In this document: piece by piece, positions 27,026 to 36,279 of the stretch
Layout of the letters: each line of letters starts with the position of its first letter
Numbering within the stretch: the stretch's first letter is position 1
Source: Pediococcus pentosaceus
Lineage (GTDB): Bacteria; Bacillota; Bacilli; Lactobacillales; Lactobacillaceae
Length of the DNA stretch: 64,000 bases
NCBI RefSeq assembly: GCF_001437285.1
Contig: NZ_JQBF01000004.1
Span: forward strand, 1-64,000
Direction: 5' to 3'
Made by a program: the position numbers and the translations under genes
Notes under the pieces: generated by a model
Seen by the model: only the letters and a program-made list of their open reading frames with translations
The model's database searches: none
What the model was told of the DNA's origin: nothing

Positions 27026-28435
27026 TTATCCAATACTATCTTCCATTTGAAACTTAATTAGCCGATCTAATTCCACCGCATATTCCATCGGTAATTGCTT
27101 GGTAAAGGGCTCTAGAAAGCCCATCACAATTAACTGGGACGCCGTTGCTTCATCCAAACCGCGACTTTGCATGTAATATAATTGATCTTCTGCGATTTTA
27201 GAGACATGGGCTTCATGTTCAATCGTTCCATCACTAGTTTCAATATCATTGACTGGGAAAGTATCGCTAGCACTATCGGGGTCCATTAAAATCGTGTCAC
27301 ATTCCACATGTGATTTAGCCTTGGTTGCGGCTTTAGTGTACTTAATCAACCCTCGATAATCTGCTCGACCACCATTGTGGCAAATTGCTTTAGAAACAAT
27401 GGTACTGTGCGTATGTGGAGCCATATGAATCATTTTGGCGCCGGTATCTTGATGCATATTGGCTCCGGCAGCCGCAATTGAAAGCATAGAACCCGTAGCT
27501 CCTTGGCCAACTAAGTAAATGCTGGGATATTTCATCGTCACTTTAGAACCCAAGTTACCATCGATCCATTCCATGGTAGCGTTCGTCCCAGCTTGAGCAC
27601 GCTTAGTTTCTAAGCTATAGACATTGGTCGACCAGTTTTGGATGGTTGTATAACGACAATAACCATCTTTTTTAACAAAAACTTCTACGACCGCCGCATG
27701 CAAACTATCTTCGGAATAGTTGGGTGCCGTGCAACCTTCAACATAATTAACACTCCCACCTTTTTCAACGATGATGAGCGTTCGTTCAAATTGACCAGTT
27801 CTTCCAGCATTAATCCGAAAATAACTTTGAATTGGAATATCAGCATGGACATTCTTTGGTACATACAAAAAGGTACCACCCGACCAAACCGCCGTGTTAA
27901 GTGCTGCAAACTTATTATCATCAGCAGGAACCAGTGTTCCAAAATATTGGCGAACTAAATCTGGATGTTTCTGAAGCGCCGAATCGGTATCCATAAAAAT
28001 AATCCCTTGGCTTTCCAAATCTTTTTTGAGATTACTATAAATGGCTTCTGATTCATATTGTGCAGCGGAACCCGCCAAATATTTACGCTCAGCTTCCGGC
28101 ACACCAATCCGCTCAAAAGTAGCCTTAATATCATTGGGAACGTCTTCCCAGTCCCGAGCGATGTGATCCGTAGCACGTTGGAAATACTTAATTTGATCCA
28201 AATCAATTCCATTCAAATCGGGACCAAATTTGGGCATCGGTAAGTCTAAATAGGTTTGATAAGCTGCCAACCTAATTTCAAGCATCCACGCCGGTTCATT
28301 TTTAGCCTGAGAAATCTGCTTGATTGTTTCAGCATCAATCCCCACTCCTGTTGAAAAAACGGGGGCGACTGGATCCATCGCTCCACGTTCATCCCTTAAT
28401 TGGTCTTTTTCAAACTGTGGATTTTCACTTTCCAA
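27026..28435 (-). CDS. sufB: Fe-S cluster assembly scaffold protein SufB
   Basis: A 469-residue SufB. SufB with SufC and SufD forms the SufBC2D complex on which [4Fe-4S] clusters are built in the cytoplasm. Typical blocks are FGTLVPADDNKFAALNTAVWSGG, the beta-helix VHADIPIQSYFRINAG, and the C-terminal SRGLDEATASQLIVMGF. The Cys in VNYVEGCTAPNYSEDSLH is the conserved site. It is last in a sufC-D-S-U-B order and overlaps sufU by 11 bases. Confidence 0.96.
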   Translation of the reverse strand: MESENPQFEKDQLRDERGAMDPVAPVFSTGVGIDAETIKQISQAKNEPAWMLEIRLAAYQTYLDLPMPKFGPDLNGIDLDQIKYFQRATDHIARDWEDVPNDIKATFERIGVPEAERKYLAGSAAQYESEAIYSNLKKDLESQGIIFMDTDSALQKHPDLVRQYFGTLVPADDNKFAALNTAVWSGGTFLYVPKNVHADIPIQSYFRINAGRTGQFERTLIIVEKGGSVNYVEGCTAPNYSEDSLHAAVVEVFVKKDGYCRYTTIQNWSTNVYSLETKRAQAGTNATMEWIDGNLGSKVTMKYPSIYLVGQGATGSMLSIAAAGANMHQDTGAKMIHMAPHTHSTIVSKAICHNGGRADYRGLIKYTKAATKAKSHVECDTILMDPDSASDTFPVNDIETSDGTIEHEAHVSKIAEDQLYYMQSRGLDEATASQLIVMGFLEPFTKQLPMEYAVELDRLIKFQMEDSIG

Positions 28436-28865
28436 AGCTGATTCCTCCTTGATTCAATCCATCTGCCATTGCATGCCATGCTAGCATTCCACAACGAACA
28501 CGCGTTGGAAATTGGTTGAGGGTCGCAAACGCGATTAAATCACCTAATTGGCTTTCATCATAATCTTTTCCCAGAATCAAGTTCTGAAAATTTTGCATCA
28601 ATTGTTGCGCTTCTAAAATGCGCTTGCCTGACAAAGCATCCACCATCATGCTGGCAGAAGCTTGACTGATGATACACCCTTGTCCCGTAAAACTAATCTG
28701 TTCCAAATGCTGATCCACCACCTTGAGATAAACCTCAATATCATCCCCACAATCAGGATTTTTCAATTTAGCGTGGTAATTATATTGCGGTAAAACTCCG
28801 ACTCCGATCGGATACTTAGCATGATTTACAATTATTTTTTGATAAAGTTCTTGAATATTACTCAT
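28425..28865 (-). CDS. sufU: SufU, zinc-dependent sulfurtransferase for SufS
   Basis: A 146-residue IscU-like SufU. Three conserved cysteines are seen in NPDCGDD, GQGCIISQAS and RVRCGML, which with an Asp bind zinc. SufU accepts persulfide sulfur from SufS and delivers it to SufB. It overlaps sufS by 4 bases and sufB by 11 bases, so expression is coupled. Confidence 0.95.
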   Translation of the reverse strand: MSNIQELYQKIIVNHAKYPIGVGVLPQYNYHAKLKNPDCGDDIEVYLKVVDQHLEQISFTGQGCIISQASASMMVDALSGKRILEAQQLMQNFQNLILGKDYDESQLGDLIAFATLNQFPTRVRCGMLAWHAMADGLNQGGISFGK

Positions 28866-30037
28866 AATAAAATTTGACCCACCTGATTCATTGCTGCTAA
28901 AAGCTGTTCGACATCCCTCGTCGTGTTCATATACGAAACACTGGCCCGGACGACGCTACTTACTCCTAGAGCTTGCATTAAAGGTTCCGCACACATATGT
29001 CCGGCTCTAACCGCTACATTTTCGGTATCAATAATGGTCGCTACATCATGGGCATGAATAGTTCCATAGTTAAAACTAAGCACCCCTTGGCGCTCGGCCG
29101 CAGACCTTGGACCATAAACTTTAATTGCTGGTATCTGCCGTAATCCTTGGTATAACTGATTTAATAATTGCTGTTCATGTTGATGAATGGTTGTAAAACC
29201 AATCTTTTGTAGATATTGAATAGCAGCCCCCAACCCTAAAACTCCGGCAATGTTAGGCGTACCGGCTTCTAGCCGTAGGGGGAGCGGTTGAAACGTCGCC
29301 GTTTGAGCATCAACTTCATCAGCCATTTCCCCGCCAAATCGCAAAGGCGCAACCTGTTCTAACAAGTTCCGTTTTCCATATAAAACTCCAACTCCGGTAG
29401 GCCCATACATTTTATGTCCAGAAAAGGCTAAGAAATCAGCATCTAATTTTTGAACATCTAGGGGTAGATGACCAACTGCTTGAGCAGCATCTAATACAAC
29501 CACTCCCCCCATATGATGCGTTTGTTCAATAATTTGCTTGGCATCCACAATGCTTCCTAGCACATTAGAAACTAACGTAATGGCGACTAGCTTGGTTTTC
29601 TCCGTAAGCAATTCGGAAAATTGCTGCATATCTAAATTCTGTTGGTCATCTAAACCGACAATTTTCAATTTTGCGCCCGTTTTATGAGCCACGCGTTGCC
29701 ACGGAATGAAGTTCGAATGGTGTTCTAAAACACTGATAATAATTTCATCGTCTGGTTGAAGTTGTTTTTCCGCATAACCAAAAGCAACTAAATTTAGGGC
29801 ATCGGTCGTACCACTGGTAAAAATAATCTCCGAGGAGTCCTGAGCATTGATAAAATCAGCCGTGGCTTGACGAACTGCTTCATATTGTTCCGTAACTTGG
29901 TGAGCTAATCGATACATTCCCCGATGCACATTAACTTTATGGGCATGGTAGTACATATCAATTACTTCCAATACTTCGTCTGGCATCGGCATGGTCGCTG
30001 CATTATCTAAATAGGCTATTTTTTGATCATCTATCAT
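28862..30037 (-). CDS. sufS: Cysteine desulfurase SufS
   Basis: A 391-residue PLP enzyme of the group II NifS-like type. The PLP lysine is in FSGHKMYGPTGVGVLYG and the catalytic cysteine in RAGHMCAEPLM. It converts cysteine to alanine and passes the sulfur to SufU. Length is slightly short for the family (about 405) but all blocks are present. It is translationally coupled to sufU and lies 12 bases after sufD. Confidence 0.96.
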   Translation of the reverse strand: MIDDQKIAYLDNAATMPMPDEVLEVIDMYYHAHKVNVHRGMYRLAHQVTEQYEAVRQATADFINAQDSSEIIFTSGTTDALNLVAFGYAEKQLQPDDEIIISVLEHHSNFIPWQRVAHKTGAKLKIVGLDDQQNLDMQQFSELLTEKTKLVAITLVSNVLGSIVDAKQIIEQTHHMGGVVVLDAAQAVGHLPLDVQKLDADFLAFSGHKMYGPTGVGVLYGKRNLLEQVAPLRFGGEMADEVDAQTATFQPLPLRLEAGTPNIAGVLGLGAAIQYLQKIGFTTIHQHEQQLLNQLYQGLRQIPAIKVYGPRSAAERQGVLSFNYGTIHAHDVATIIDTENVAVRAGHMCAEPLMQALGVSSVVRASVSYMNTTRDVEQLLAAMNQVGQILL

Positions 30038-30049
30038 TGTTTACCACCA

Positions 30050-31147
30050 TTACTTTTCCACAGTTTCTTTTGGTAAAACAGGTTCCATGAAATTATTGAT
30101 TAAAATTTGTTTAGCATCCGCCTCCACTAATCCCCGACTTAAAAGATAGTACAACGCTTCTTCATCATACTGTCCTACACTAGCAGCATGACCAGCTTGC
30201 ACATCATTTTCGTCAATAATTAACAGGGGATTAACACTTCCCTTAGCATGCGGTTCAATGGTCATTAACCGGCTTTCTTGGGCTGCATTAGCTCCATGGG
30301 CTCCCTTATTAATCTTACCGATACTAGTAAAATACACCTGGGCCTTTTCATAAAGAACTCCCCGCATTTTGATTCGGCTAAATGTCTTAGGAGCACGATG
30401 GTCGATTAATCCTTGGATTCCAATCCAATCATCCCGACGACCAAATTGGCCCACTTTGAATACAGCAGAGCTTCCCTGTTCTTCAAGCACCGTGATACAT
30501 TTTCCAAGTACTTTACCCTTCACCTCAGGGTAAAATGACCAATCTAACTGAGCGTCTTTTTGACAATGCAAGTTTGCCATCCATAAACTTTGCTGTGGCG
30601 ACTGTCCGCCCTGCAACCGATCAACTAAATTTAATCGACTATCGGCTTCCACTTTTCCACATGTTAATAAGTTAAGCCGGGTACTAACTGGCGGATAATG
30701 GATTTCGCGTTCTAATTGCATCTGACTTCCGGCACCAACGTTCAATAGCATGGTAAAAGCGGAAGGTTGTGCTGCTTCGAAGGTAATTTCGAGGTGCAAC
30801 TTATTTTTTAAGGTCACCCGTGCTGGTAGAATCAGCTCAAGTCCTTGCCAAGATTGCTGGGCATGTTCCAACATAAATTGATTATCCACATTAGCTTGCA
30901 ATTCACTTTCTAACAATCGTTTTCCGGCGACACTAAGCTGCTGCGTGGAGCCGAAAACTTGAATCCTACCACCTGCGGCCTGTAGCTCTTGTAAGGCTAA
31001 TGGATTAGCTTTCCACGACCACTTCGTCGTTGTCATCGATGCATAGCTAAAATTTTGAGGATCATATTTAATCCCCATAATTTTCGGATATTTAGTTGGC
31101 GATTCTAATTTTGTTTCAATCGTTATCGCTCCCCTCCACGGCACCAC
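30050..31147 (-). CDS. sufD: Fe-S cluster assembly protein SufD
   Basis: A SufB-like beta-helix protein with the C-terminal SufD block (VNPLLIIDENDVQAGHAASVGQYDEEALYYLLSRGL, with the invariant His). The start is uncertain. A strong GGAGGGG site lies at 31137-31131, yet no ATG, GTG or TTG follows in frame at normal spacing; only ATA (31126), ACG (31123) and ATT (31120) do. The in-frame GTG codons at 31147 and 31144 lie inside sufC and lack a ribosome site. The next ATG is at about 31078. The longest frame (365 aa) is listed; the real start may be a rare codon. Confidence 0.88.
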   Translation of the reverse strand: MVPWRGAITIETKLESPTKYPKIMGIKYDPQNFSYASMTTTKWSWKANPLALQELQAAGGRIQVFGSTQQLSVAGKRLLESELQANVDNQFMLEHAQQSWQGLELILPARVTLKNKLHLEITFEAAQPSAFTMLLNVGAGSQMQLEREIHYPPVSTRLNLLTCGKVEADSRLNLVDRLQGGQSPQQSLWMANLHCQKDAQLDWSFYPEVKGKVLGKCITVLEEQGSSAVFKVGQFGRRDDWIGIQGLIDHRAPKTFSRIKMRGVLYEKAQVYFTSIGKINKGAHGANAAQESRLMTIEPHAKGSVNPLLIIDENDVQAGHAASVGQYDEEALYYLLSRGLVEADAKQILINNFMEPVLPKETVEK

Positions 31148-31877
31148 TTAAATCGGCATAACCCGTTTTTTCTAGCTCTTGGGCGAGTTCTGGACCACCC
31201 GTTTTCACAATTTTACCGCCCATCATAATGTGGACCACATCAGGAACCACATAATTTAATAAACGCTGATAATGAGTCACCATTAAGCAACTAAATTCAT
31301 CACTTCGCATTGCATTGATTCCCTTAGCCACAATTTGCAAAGCATCAATATCCAAACCAGAATCAATTTCATCTAAAATGGCAAAGCTCGGTTTCAGCAT
31401 CATCATTTGTAAAATTTCATTGCGTTTCTTTTCACCACCAGAAAAATCAGCATTTAAGCCCCGATCAGCGTAGTCTTCATCGATTTCTAAAAAATCCATT
31501 TGTTGTTTTAGTTCATTTAAAAACGGTAAAATGGCCACTGGCTGATTTCCATTCCGCGCATTTAAGGCCGCGTGAATAAAATCAGCGTTCGAAATTCCGA
31601 CAACTTCCGTCGGATATTGCATTGCTAAAAACATTCCTGCTCGAGCACGTTCATCCACACTCATAGTTGTAATATCTTGACCATCTAAAAAGATTTGTCC
31701 TTCCACAATCTGATAGAGCGGGTTACCCATGATGGTTTCTGATAGGGTTGATTTTCCTGTCCCATTTGGACCCATCAACGCATGTACTTCACCAGCTTTA
31801 ATTTCTAAATTTACTCCGTTAAGAATAGGTTCCTCTCCGGCAACCACCTTTAAATCTTTAATTAATAGCGTACTCAT
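31116..31877 (-). CDS. sufC: Fe-S cluster assembly ATPase SufC
   Basis: A 253-residue ABC-type ATPase. Walker A is GPNGTGKST, the signature FSGGEKKRNEI, Walker B FAILDEIDSGLD. It powers the SufBC2D scaffold. It is first of the suf genes, 16 bases after nrdG, and its end overlaps the sufD frame. Normal family length. Confidence 0.96.
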   Translation of the reverse strand: MSTLLIKDLKVVAGEEPILNGVNLEIKAGEVHALMGPNGTGKSTLSETIMGNPLYQIVEGQIFLDGQDITTMSVDERARAGMFLAMQYPTEVVGISNADFIHAALNARNGNQPVAILPFLNELKQQMDFLEIDEDYADRGLNADFSGGEKKRNEILQMMMLKPSFAILDEIDSGLDIDALQIVAKGINAMRSDEFSCLMVTHYQRLLNYVVPDVVHIMMGGKIVKTGGPELAQELEKTGYADLSGAVEGSDND

Positions 31878-31893
31878 CCTATATCATCCCCAT

Positions 31894-32481
31894 TTATCGA
31901 ATTAGCTTATCCCAAATAATTACCCGATTTTCTTTTAACGATTTAGGGACGTCAATGATTCTTTGGTTGGCACTTCCCCGAAACTGTAAGCTCAAATCCT
32001 TTTCAGCTTCTAAAAAGCGTCCATCCACCAAAATATCTAAATAACTTAATAATTGTAATTTATCATATGATTCTTGCATCAGTTCATCCCAAGTATAGCC
32101 AGTCCATGACCAAATATCTTTTTCGTTACCAAATTCAGCTCGGATTCGTCGCACCAACCGCAAACAAACTTGCGTGTTCAAAAACGGCTCTCCTCCTAGC
32201 AACGTTAAACCTTGTACGTAACTATTAGCGAGGTCCTTCATAATTTGATCTTCTAATTCATCTGAATAAGGCGTCCCATAATGAAAATTTTGCGCAGCTT
32301 TGTTATAACAACCCGGACAATTAAACAGGCATCCGGAAACATACAAGCTACATCGAATCCCTTCACCATCTACCATGTTAAAAGGTTTATAGTCGGCAAT
32401 GTATTGGAGACTACGATCAGCTGCCAACCAGGCTTGTGGTTCCGGATTTTTAGGTAAGCGTACTGGTCGTGATTTATTCAT
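31894..32481 (-). CDS. nrdG: Anaerobic ribonucleotide reductase activating protein NrdG
   Basis: A 195-residue radical-SAM activase. The [4Fe-4S] motif is CLFNCPGC (CxxxCxxC), followed by TLLGGEPFLN. It makes the glycyl radical on NrdD with S-adenosylmethionine. The start is ATG 32481 behind AAGGTGAAG; the gene overlaps nrdD by 8 bases. It sits 16 bases ahead of sufC, whose products would build its cluster. Confidence 0.94.
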   Translation of the reverse strand: MNKSRPVRLPKNPEPQAWLAADRSLQYIADYKPFNMVDGEGIRCSLYVSGCLFNCPGCYNKAAQNFHYGTPYSDELEDQIMKDLANSYVQGLTLLGGEPFLNTQVCLRLVRRIRAEFGNEKDIWSWTGYTWDELMQESYDKLQLLSYLDILVDGRFLEAEKDLSLQFRGSANQRIIDVPKSLKENRVIIWDKLIR

Positions 32482-34645
32482 TGGCTTCACCTTGACCCAT
32501 ATGTTTAACCCGTGATGCAATTTCTTGATGACGACCATGGACCATCGGACGAATCATTGGATTACCCAAATATCCACAGGTTCTTTTGACTACATCACAA
32601 GTCTTAGGATCGCGGTTACCACACTGTGCACATTCGAAGCCCCGGGCAGTGGGTTTAAAATCGCCATCATAACCACATTTGTAGCAATGATCGATTGAAG
32701 CATTAGTCCCTAAATAACCGACATGGTCATAAGCCCAAGTCCAGACCGCTTCTAGCGCAGCCGGATTTTGTTTTAAATTGGGATACTCACAGTAATGAAT
32801 AAATCCACCCGAAGCGTACTTAGGATAGGCTTCCTCAAAACTTAATTTTTCAAATGGTGTAGGATTTTTACGCACATCATAGTGGAAACTGTTGGTGTAA
32901 TATTCTTTGTCAGTAATGTCTTTTACCTTACCAAACTTTTCAATATCGTCTTCACAAAAACGATCCGTTAGTGATTCAGCTGGTGTGGAATAAACGCTAA
33001 AATGATATCCATATTCGTTTTCCCATTGGAGGCAGTAATCATGCAAGTACTTAACAATTTTTACGGTAAAATCATGAGCTTCCGGATTTTGTTCCCAATC
33101 GGCGCCAAAGAAAGCCGTGCCGACTTCGTATAACCCAATGTAGCCCAACGATATCGTTGCTCGATTCTTGTTAAATAATTCATCGACCTCGTCTTCGTCT
33201 TGGAGACGTTTGCCAAATGCACCATTTTTATAAAGAATGGGTGCATTCTGCGGCTGTGCCTGACGACAACGTTTAATTCGGAATAATAGTGCGCGTCGAG
33301 CGGTTTCAACGCGGTCTTCCATGATTTCCCAAAATACTTGGCGATCGCCTTTAGCTTCTAGCGCAATGCGCGGCAAATTAATGGTTACTACGCCTAAATT
33401 CATCCGACCATTATTAACTTCATTTCCGTTTGCATCTTTCCATGCTTGTAAGAAACTACGGCAGCCCATTGGAGCTTTAAAGTTCCCCGTCAATTCGACA
33501 ATCTTGTCGTACATCAAGACATCAGGATACATTCTCTTAGTGGCACATTCAACCGCAAGTTGCTTAATGTCATAGTTAGGATCACCAGCATTGAGATTTA
33601 ACCCACGTTTAATTGAAAAGACCAGTTTAGGAAAAATCGCGGTACGATGCTGCTTACCCAAACCTTTAATCCGAACCTTGAGGATTGCTTTTTGGATTTC
33701 TCGTTCAAACCAGGAAGTTCCCAATCCGAATCCAACCGTAGTAAAAGGTGTTTGCCCATTAGATGAAAACAAAGTATTAACCTCGTATTCTAGAGCTTGC
33801 ATTGCATCATAAATATCCTTAGCCGTTTTTGTTTTAGCAAATTCGTCCCGGCGACCTTCTTCAACCCATTCTTCAGCTTCTTTTAAATGTTTTTCATAGT
33901 TTAATTTAGCGTATGGAGCAAGCAATTCATCTGCTCGATCGGCCGAACAACCACCATATTGACTAGAAGCCACATTAGCAATAATCTGTGACATTTGAGC
34001 AGTCGCCGTTTGGATTGACTTAGGAGGTTCCACATCTGCATTTCCAATCTTAAAGCCCTTTTCCAGCATCCCCTTAAAATCAATTAGACAACAGTTGGTC
34101 ATCGAAGTTAGTGGAGAATAATCTAAATCATGGAAATGGATATCTCCTCTTAAATGAGCCTTAGCTACAATTTCAGGCATCATGGTTAATCCCACTGATT
34201 TACCCACCATTCCGGCAGTCAAATCTCTTCTGGTACTAAAAACATTACTATCTTTGTTGGCGTTTTCATGAACCACCATGTCATTTCCGTTAAAAAGCTG
34301 ATTAAGTTTGTATTGTGGATCAATGGCGGTCTTCCATTTTTTAATATCTTTTTCACGATAAGCTTCGTACCGTTCTAATAGTTTAGCTTGCTTATTTAAC
34401 CGCAAAATTTCTTGAAAAACTTGTCTAATATCGGCTGTGCTGATGTTATTGTCCCAATCATCAACAATACGATTAAAAATTTGTTCTTTTAAGCTGGTCT
34501 GGAGCGCCGTATCAGAGGTTAATGTTTCTACTACTAAAGCAATTTTATAAGGGTAAAAGTTAACGACTTCCCCATCAACTTTTGTCACCTTCATTTTTTT
34601 CAAATTTTCAATTTTGTCACTTAGTACTGTTTTAATACTATCCAT
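32474..34645 (-). CDS. nrdD: Anaerobic ribonucleoside-triphosphate reductase NrdD
   Basis: A 723-residue class III ribonucleotide reductase. An N-terminal ATP-cone (about 18-105) is followed by the ten-stranded barrel. The zinc site is CYKC ... CAQC near 655-680 and the glycyl radical motif RTCGYLG is near the C-terminus. It reduces NTPs to dNTPs without oxygen. The start is 19 bases after the Nramp-like gene stop and the end overlaps nrdG, so all are likely one transcript. Confidence 0.96.
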   Translation of the reverse strand: MDSIKTVLSDKIENLKKMKVTKVDGEVVNFYPYKIALVVETLTSDTALQTSLKEQIFNRIVDDWDNNISTADIRQVFQEILRLNKQAKLLERYEAYREKDIKKWKTAIDPQYKLNQLFNGNDMVVHENANKDSNVFSTRRDLTAGMVGKSVGLTMMPEIVAKAHLRGDIHFHDLDYSPLTSMTNCCLIDFKGMLEKGFKIGNADVEPPKSIQTATAQMSQIIANVASSQYGGCSADRADELLAPYAKLNYEKHLKEAEEWVEEGRRDEFAKTKTAKDIYDAMQALEYEVNTLFSSNGQTPFTTVGFGLGTSWFEREIQKAILKVRIKGLGKQHRTAIFPKLVFSIKRGLNLNAGDPNYDIKQLAVECATKRMYPDVLMYDKIVELTGNFKAPMGCRSFLQAWKDANGNEVNNGRMNLGVVTINLPRIALEAKGDRQVFWEIMEDRVETARRALLFRIKRCRQAQPQNAPILYKNGAFGKRLQDEDEVDELFNKNRATISLGYIGLYEVGTAFFGADWEQNPEAHDFTVKIVKYLHDYCLQWENEYGYHFSVYSTPAESLTDRFCEDDIEKFGKVKDITDKEYYTNSFHYDVRKNPTPFEKLSFEEAYPKYASGGFIHYCEYPNLKQNPAALEAVWTWAYDHVGYLGTNASIDHCYKCGYDGDFKPTARGFECAQCGNRDPKTCDVVKRTCGYLGNPMIRPMVHGRHQEIASRVKHMGQGEANE

Positions 34646-34664
34646 CTAAAATTCAATCCCCTTT

Positions 34665-35951
34665 CTACCAAATCCCCATAATAGGTCCAACCATGTATAA
34701 ACCGAACCCCATCACTACCATGCACAAAACCGTCACTAACCAACGATAAACTCCGTGCATGCGATATTTTTCTGGTAAAACTTTCGCTTCCAGAATTAAC
34801 AAAAAACCTAAAACAATTGGCAAAAGCAAAGCGTTCATTACTTCCACTGAAACTGCTAAATTAACTAAATTGATGTTAGCTAATACCAAAATGGCCCCAA
34901 TAATATGTGCCAAGCAGTAAATTATGTAAAACCCTATACTTCCCTTTTGAAGCGGTTCGTTTAAACTATGTTTCCAATTTAAAACCTCAGTAACGCCCCA
35001 AGTGCCGGCTAGGGCTACGACTAACGCAGCCACCAATGATCCACCTAATAAGCTCATTCCCGTAAATAATTTAGCCGGATAACTTCCGATAAATGCACTT
35101 AAACCACTGGCTAAGTCACTGACCGTTTCTAAGGCCACTTGCTGGTGCTGAAGTCCCATCGTCGCCGCAAAAGCAATCACAAACGTTAACATAATTCCTT
35201 GTGTTACCAAGGTTCCCACAAAAGTATCATGTTTTTCTTTGTTAATACTTTCCACGCCCAAATTTTTGTCGACTACGGCTCCTTGTTGATAAAAAATCAT
35301 CCACGGCATAATTACTGCTCCAACATTAGCAGCCACTAAATAAATATAGGATGAATTATGCCATGGAATGGTACTAATACCACGCACCATATCGCCCAGT
35401 TGCGGTTTAACCATTACTACCACGACTAAAAAAGCCAACTCTGCTAAACCAATCATGACACCTACTTTTTCAACCCGTCGATAGCTGCCGCTAAACGCAA
35501 TGGCAATCAGTAAAACGGTCGCAATGGGAATTGTAATCCATTTGGAAATACCAAACATTTCGCCCACTCCGGCAATCCCTACAAATTCCGTCAATAATGC
35601 GCCAATAGCTGAAATAGCTAGGGTTCCAGCCGAAATCCAAGCCCACTTCTTACCAAAATACTCTCGGATTAACTCACCATGTCCCTTTTTAGTCACAATT
35701 CCGAGGCGGACCGTCATCTCTTGCGCAAAATATAAGACTGGAATCAATAAGATTTGGGGAAGAATCATTGTATATCCCCATTGAGCTCCCGACTGAGCTG
35801 CAGTGATCAAACACCCTGCATCGGTATCAGCTAACATCACAATTAAGCCGGGACCCCAAACATTAAAAAAATGTTTCACTTTGAAATATGAGGTTGATTG
35901 ATAACCTCGATTTAAGATATGATTGATGTCGAATGTTCTAACTCTGCGCAT
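34665..35951 (-). CDS. Nramp-like divalent metal transporter with altered metal-site motifs
   Basis: A 428-residue protein with about 11 membrane helices and the Nramp fold pattern (FFNVWGPGLIVMLADTDAG in TM1). The canonical TM1 DPGN is DTDAG (42-46), and the TM6 MPH is MPW (215-217 in VIMPWMIFYQQ). Those residues ligate Mn/Fe in classical MntH, so the transported ion may differ. Nramp-related Mg2+ transporters also depart at these positions. The start is ATG 35951 with GAAGGA. It heads a likely operon with nrdDG and suf, suggesting delivery of a metal needed there. Confidence 0.82.
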   Translation of the reverse strand: MRRVRTFDINHILNRGYQSTSYFKVKHFFNVWGPGLIVMLADTDAGCLITAAQSGAQWGYTMILPQILLIPVLYFAQEMTVRLGIVTKKGHGELIREYFGKKWAWISAGTLAISAIGALLTEFVGIAGVGEMFGISKWITIPIATVLLIAIAFSGSYRRVEKVGVMIGLAELAFLVVVVMVKPQLGDMVRGISTIPWHNSSYIYLVAANVGAVIMPWMIFYQQGAVVDKNLGVESINKEKHDTFVGTLVTQGIMLTFVIAFAATMGLQHQQVALETVSDLASGLSAFIGSYPAKLFTGMSLLGGSLVAALVVALAGTWGVTEVLNWKHSLNEPLQKGSIGFYIIYCLAHIIGAILVLANINLVNLAVSVEVMNALLLPIVLGFLLILEAKVLPEKYRMHGVYRWLVTVLCMVVMGFGLYMVGPIMGIW

Positions 35952-36083
35952 TCATTATCGGTCCTTCTTTCTGTCGATAATTCAAATAACCATATCTAAA
36001 GATTACTCCGAAATTTTTTAAATTCAATTCTTGAAAACACAACATCTATGTGCTTATCCATATGTATAATACAATATATAGTA

Positions 36084-36137
36084 TAGGGTATCCATTAAAA
36101 CGCCTTGTCTGCGCGTTTTGCTGGATACCCTATTTTT
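36084..36137 (+). terminator. Strong compound hairpin with T run, no gene upstream on its strand
   Basis: TAGGGTATCCA pairs with TGGATACCCTA (11 bp); inside, AAAACGC pairs with GCGTTTT. TTTTT follows on the plus strand. No plus-strand gene ends here. On the minus strand it would lie about 130 bases ahead of the Nramp-like gene. The whole gene-free stretch 35952-36279 contains this hairpin and two more. Confidence 0.65.
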
Positions 36138-36172
36138 CTTAAAATTAATCAAAAAAGAGTGACATGAAATCT

Positions 36173-36277
36173 AAAAAAATGTTCTTCAAAGATTTAAAAA
36201 TCTTGAAAAACATTTTAGTTAGTTGACCTTCACGGCGCTAAAAAATGCACCAAAAATTAGTTTATCCATGCATTTTA
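36173..36277 (-). terminator. Two tandem terminators after the YjjG-like HAD gene
   Basis: Reading on the minus strand, AAAATGCA/TGCATTTT with T6 (36239-36277) is followed by AAAATGTT-AAGATT/AATCTT-AACATTTTTTT (36173-36217). Confidence 0.7.
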
Positions 36278-36279
36278 AA

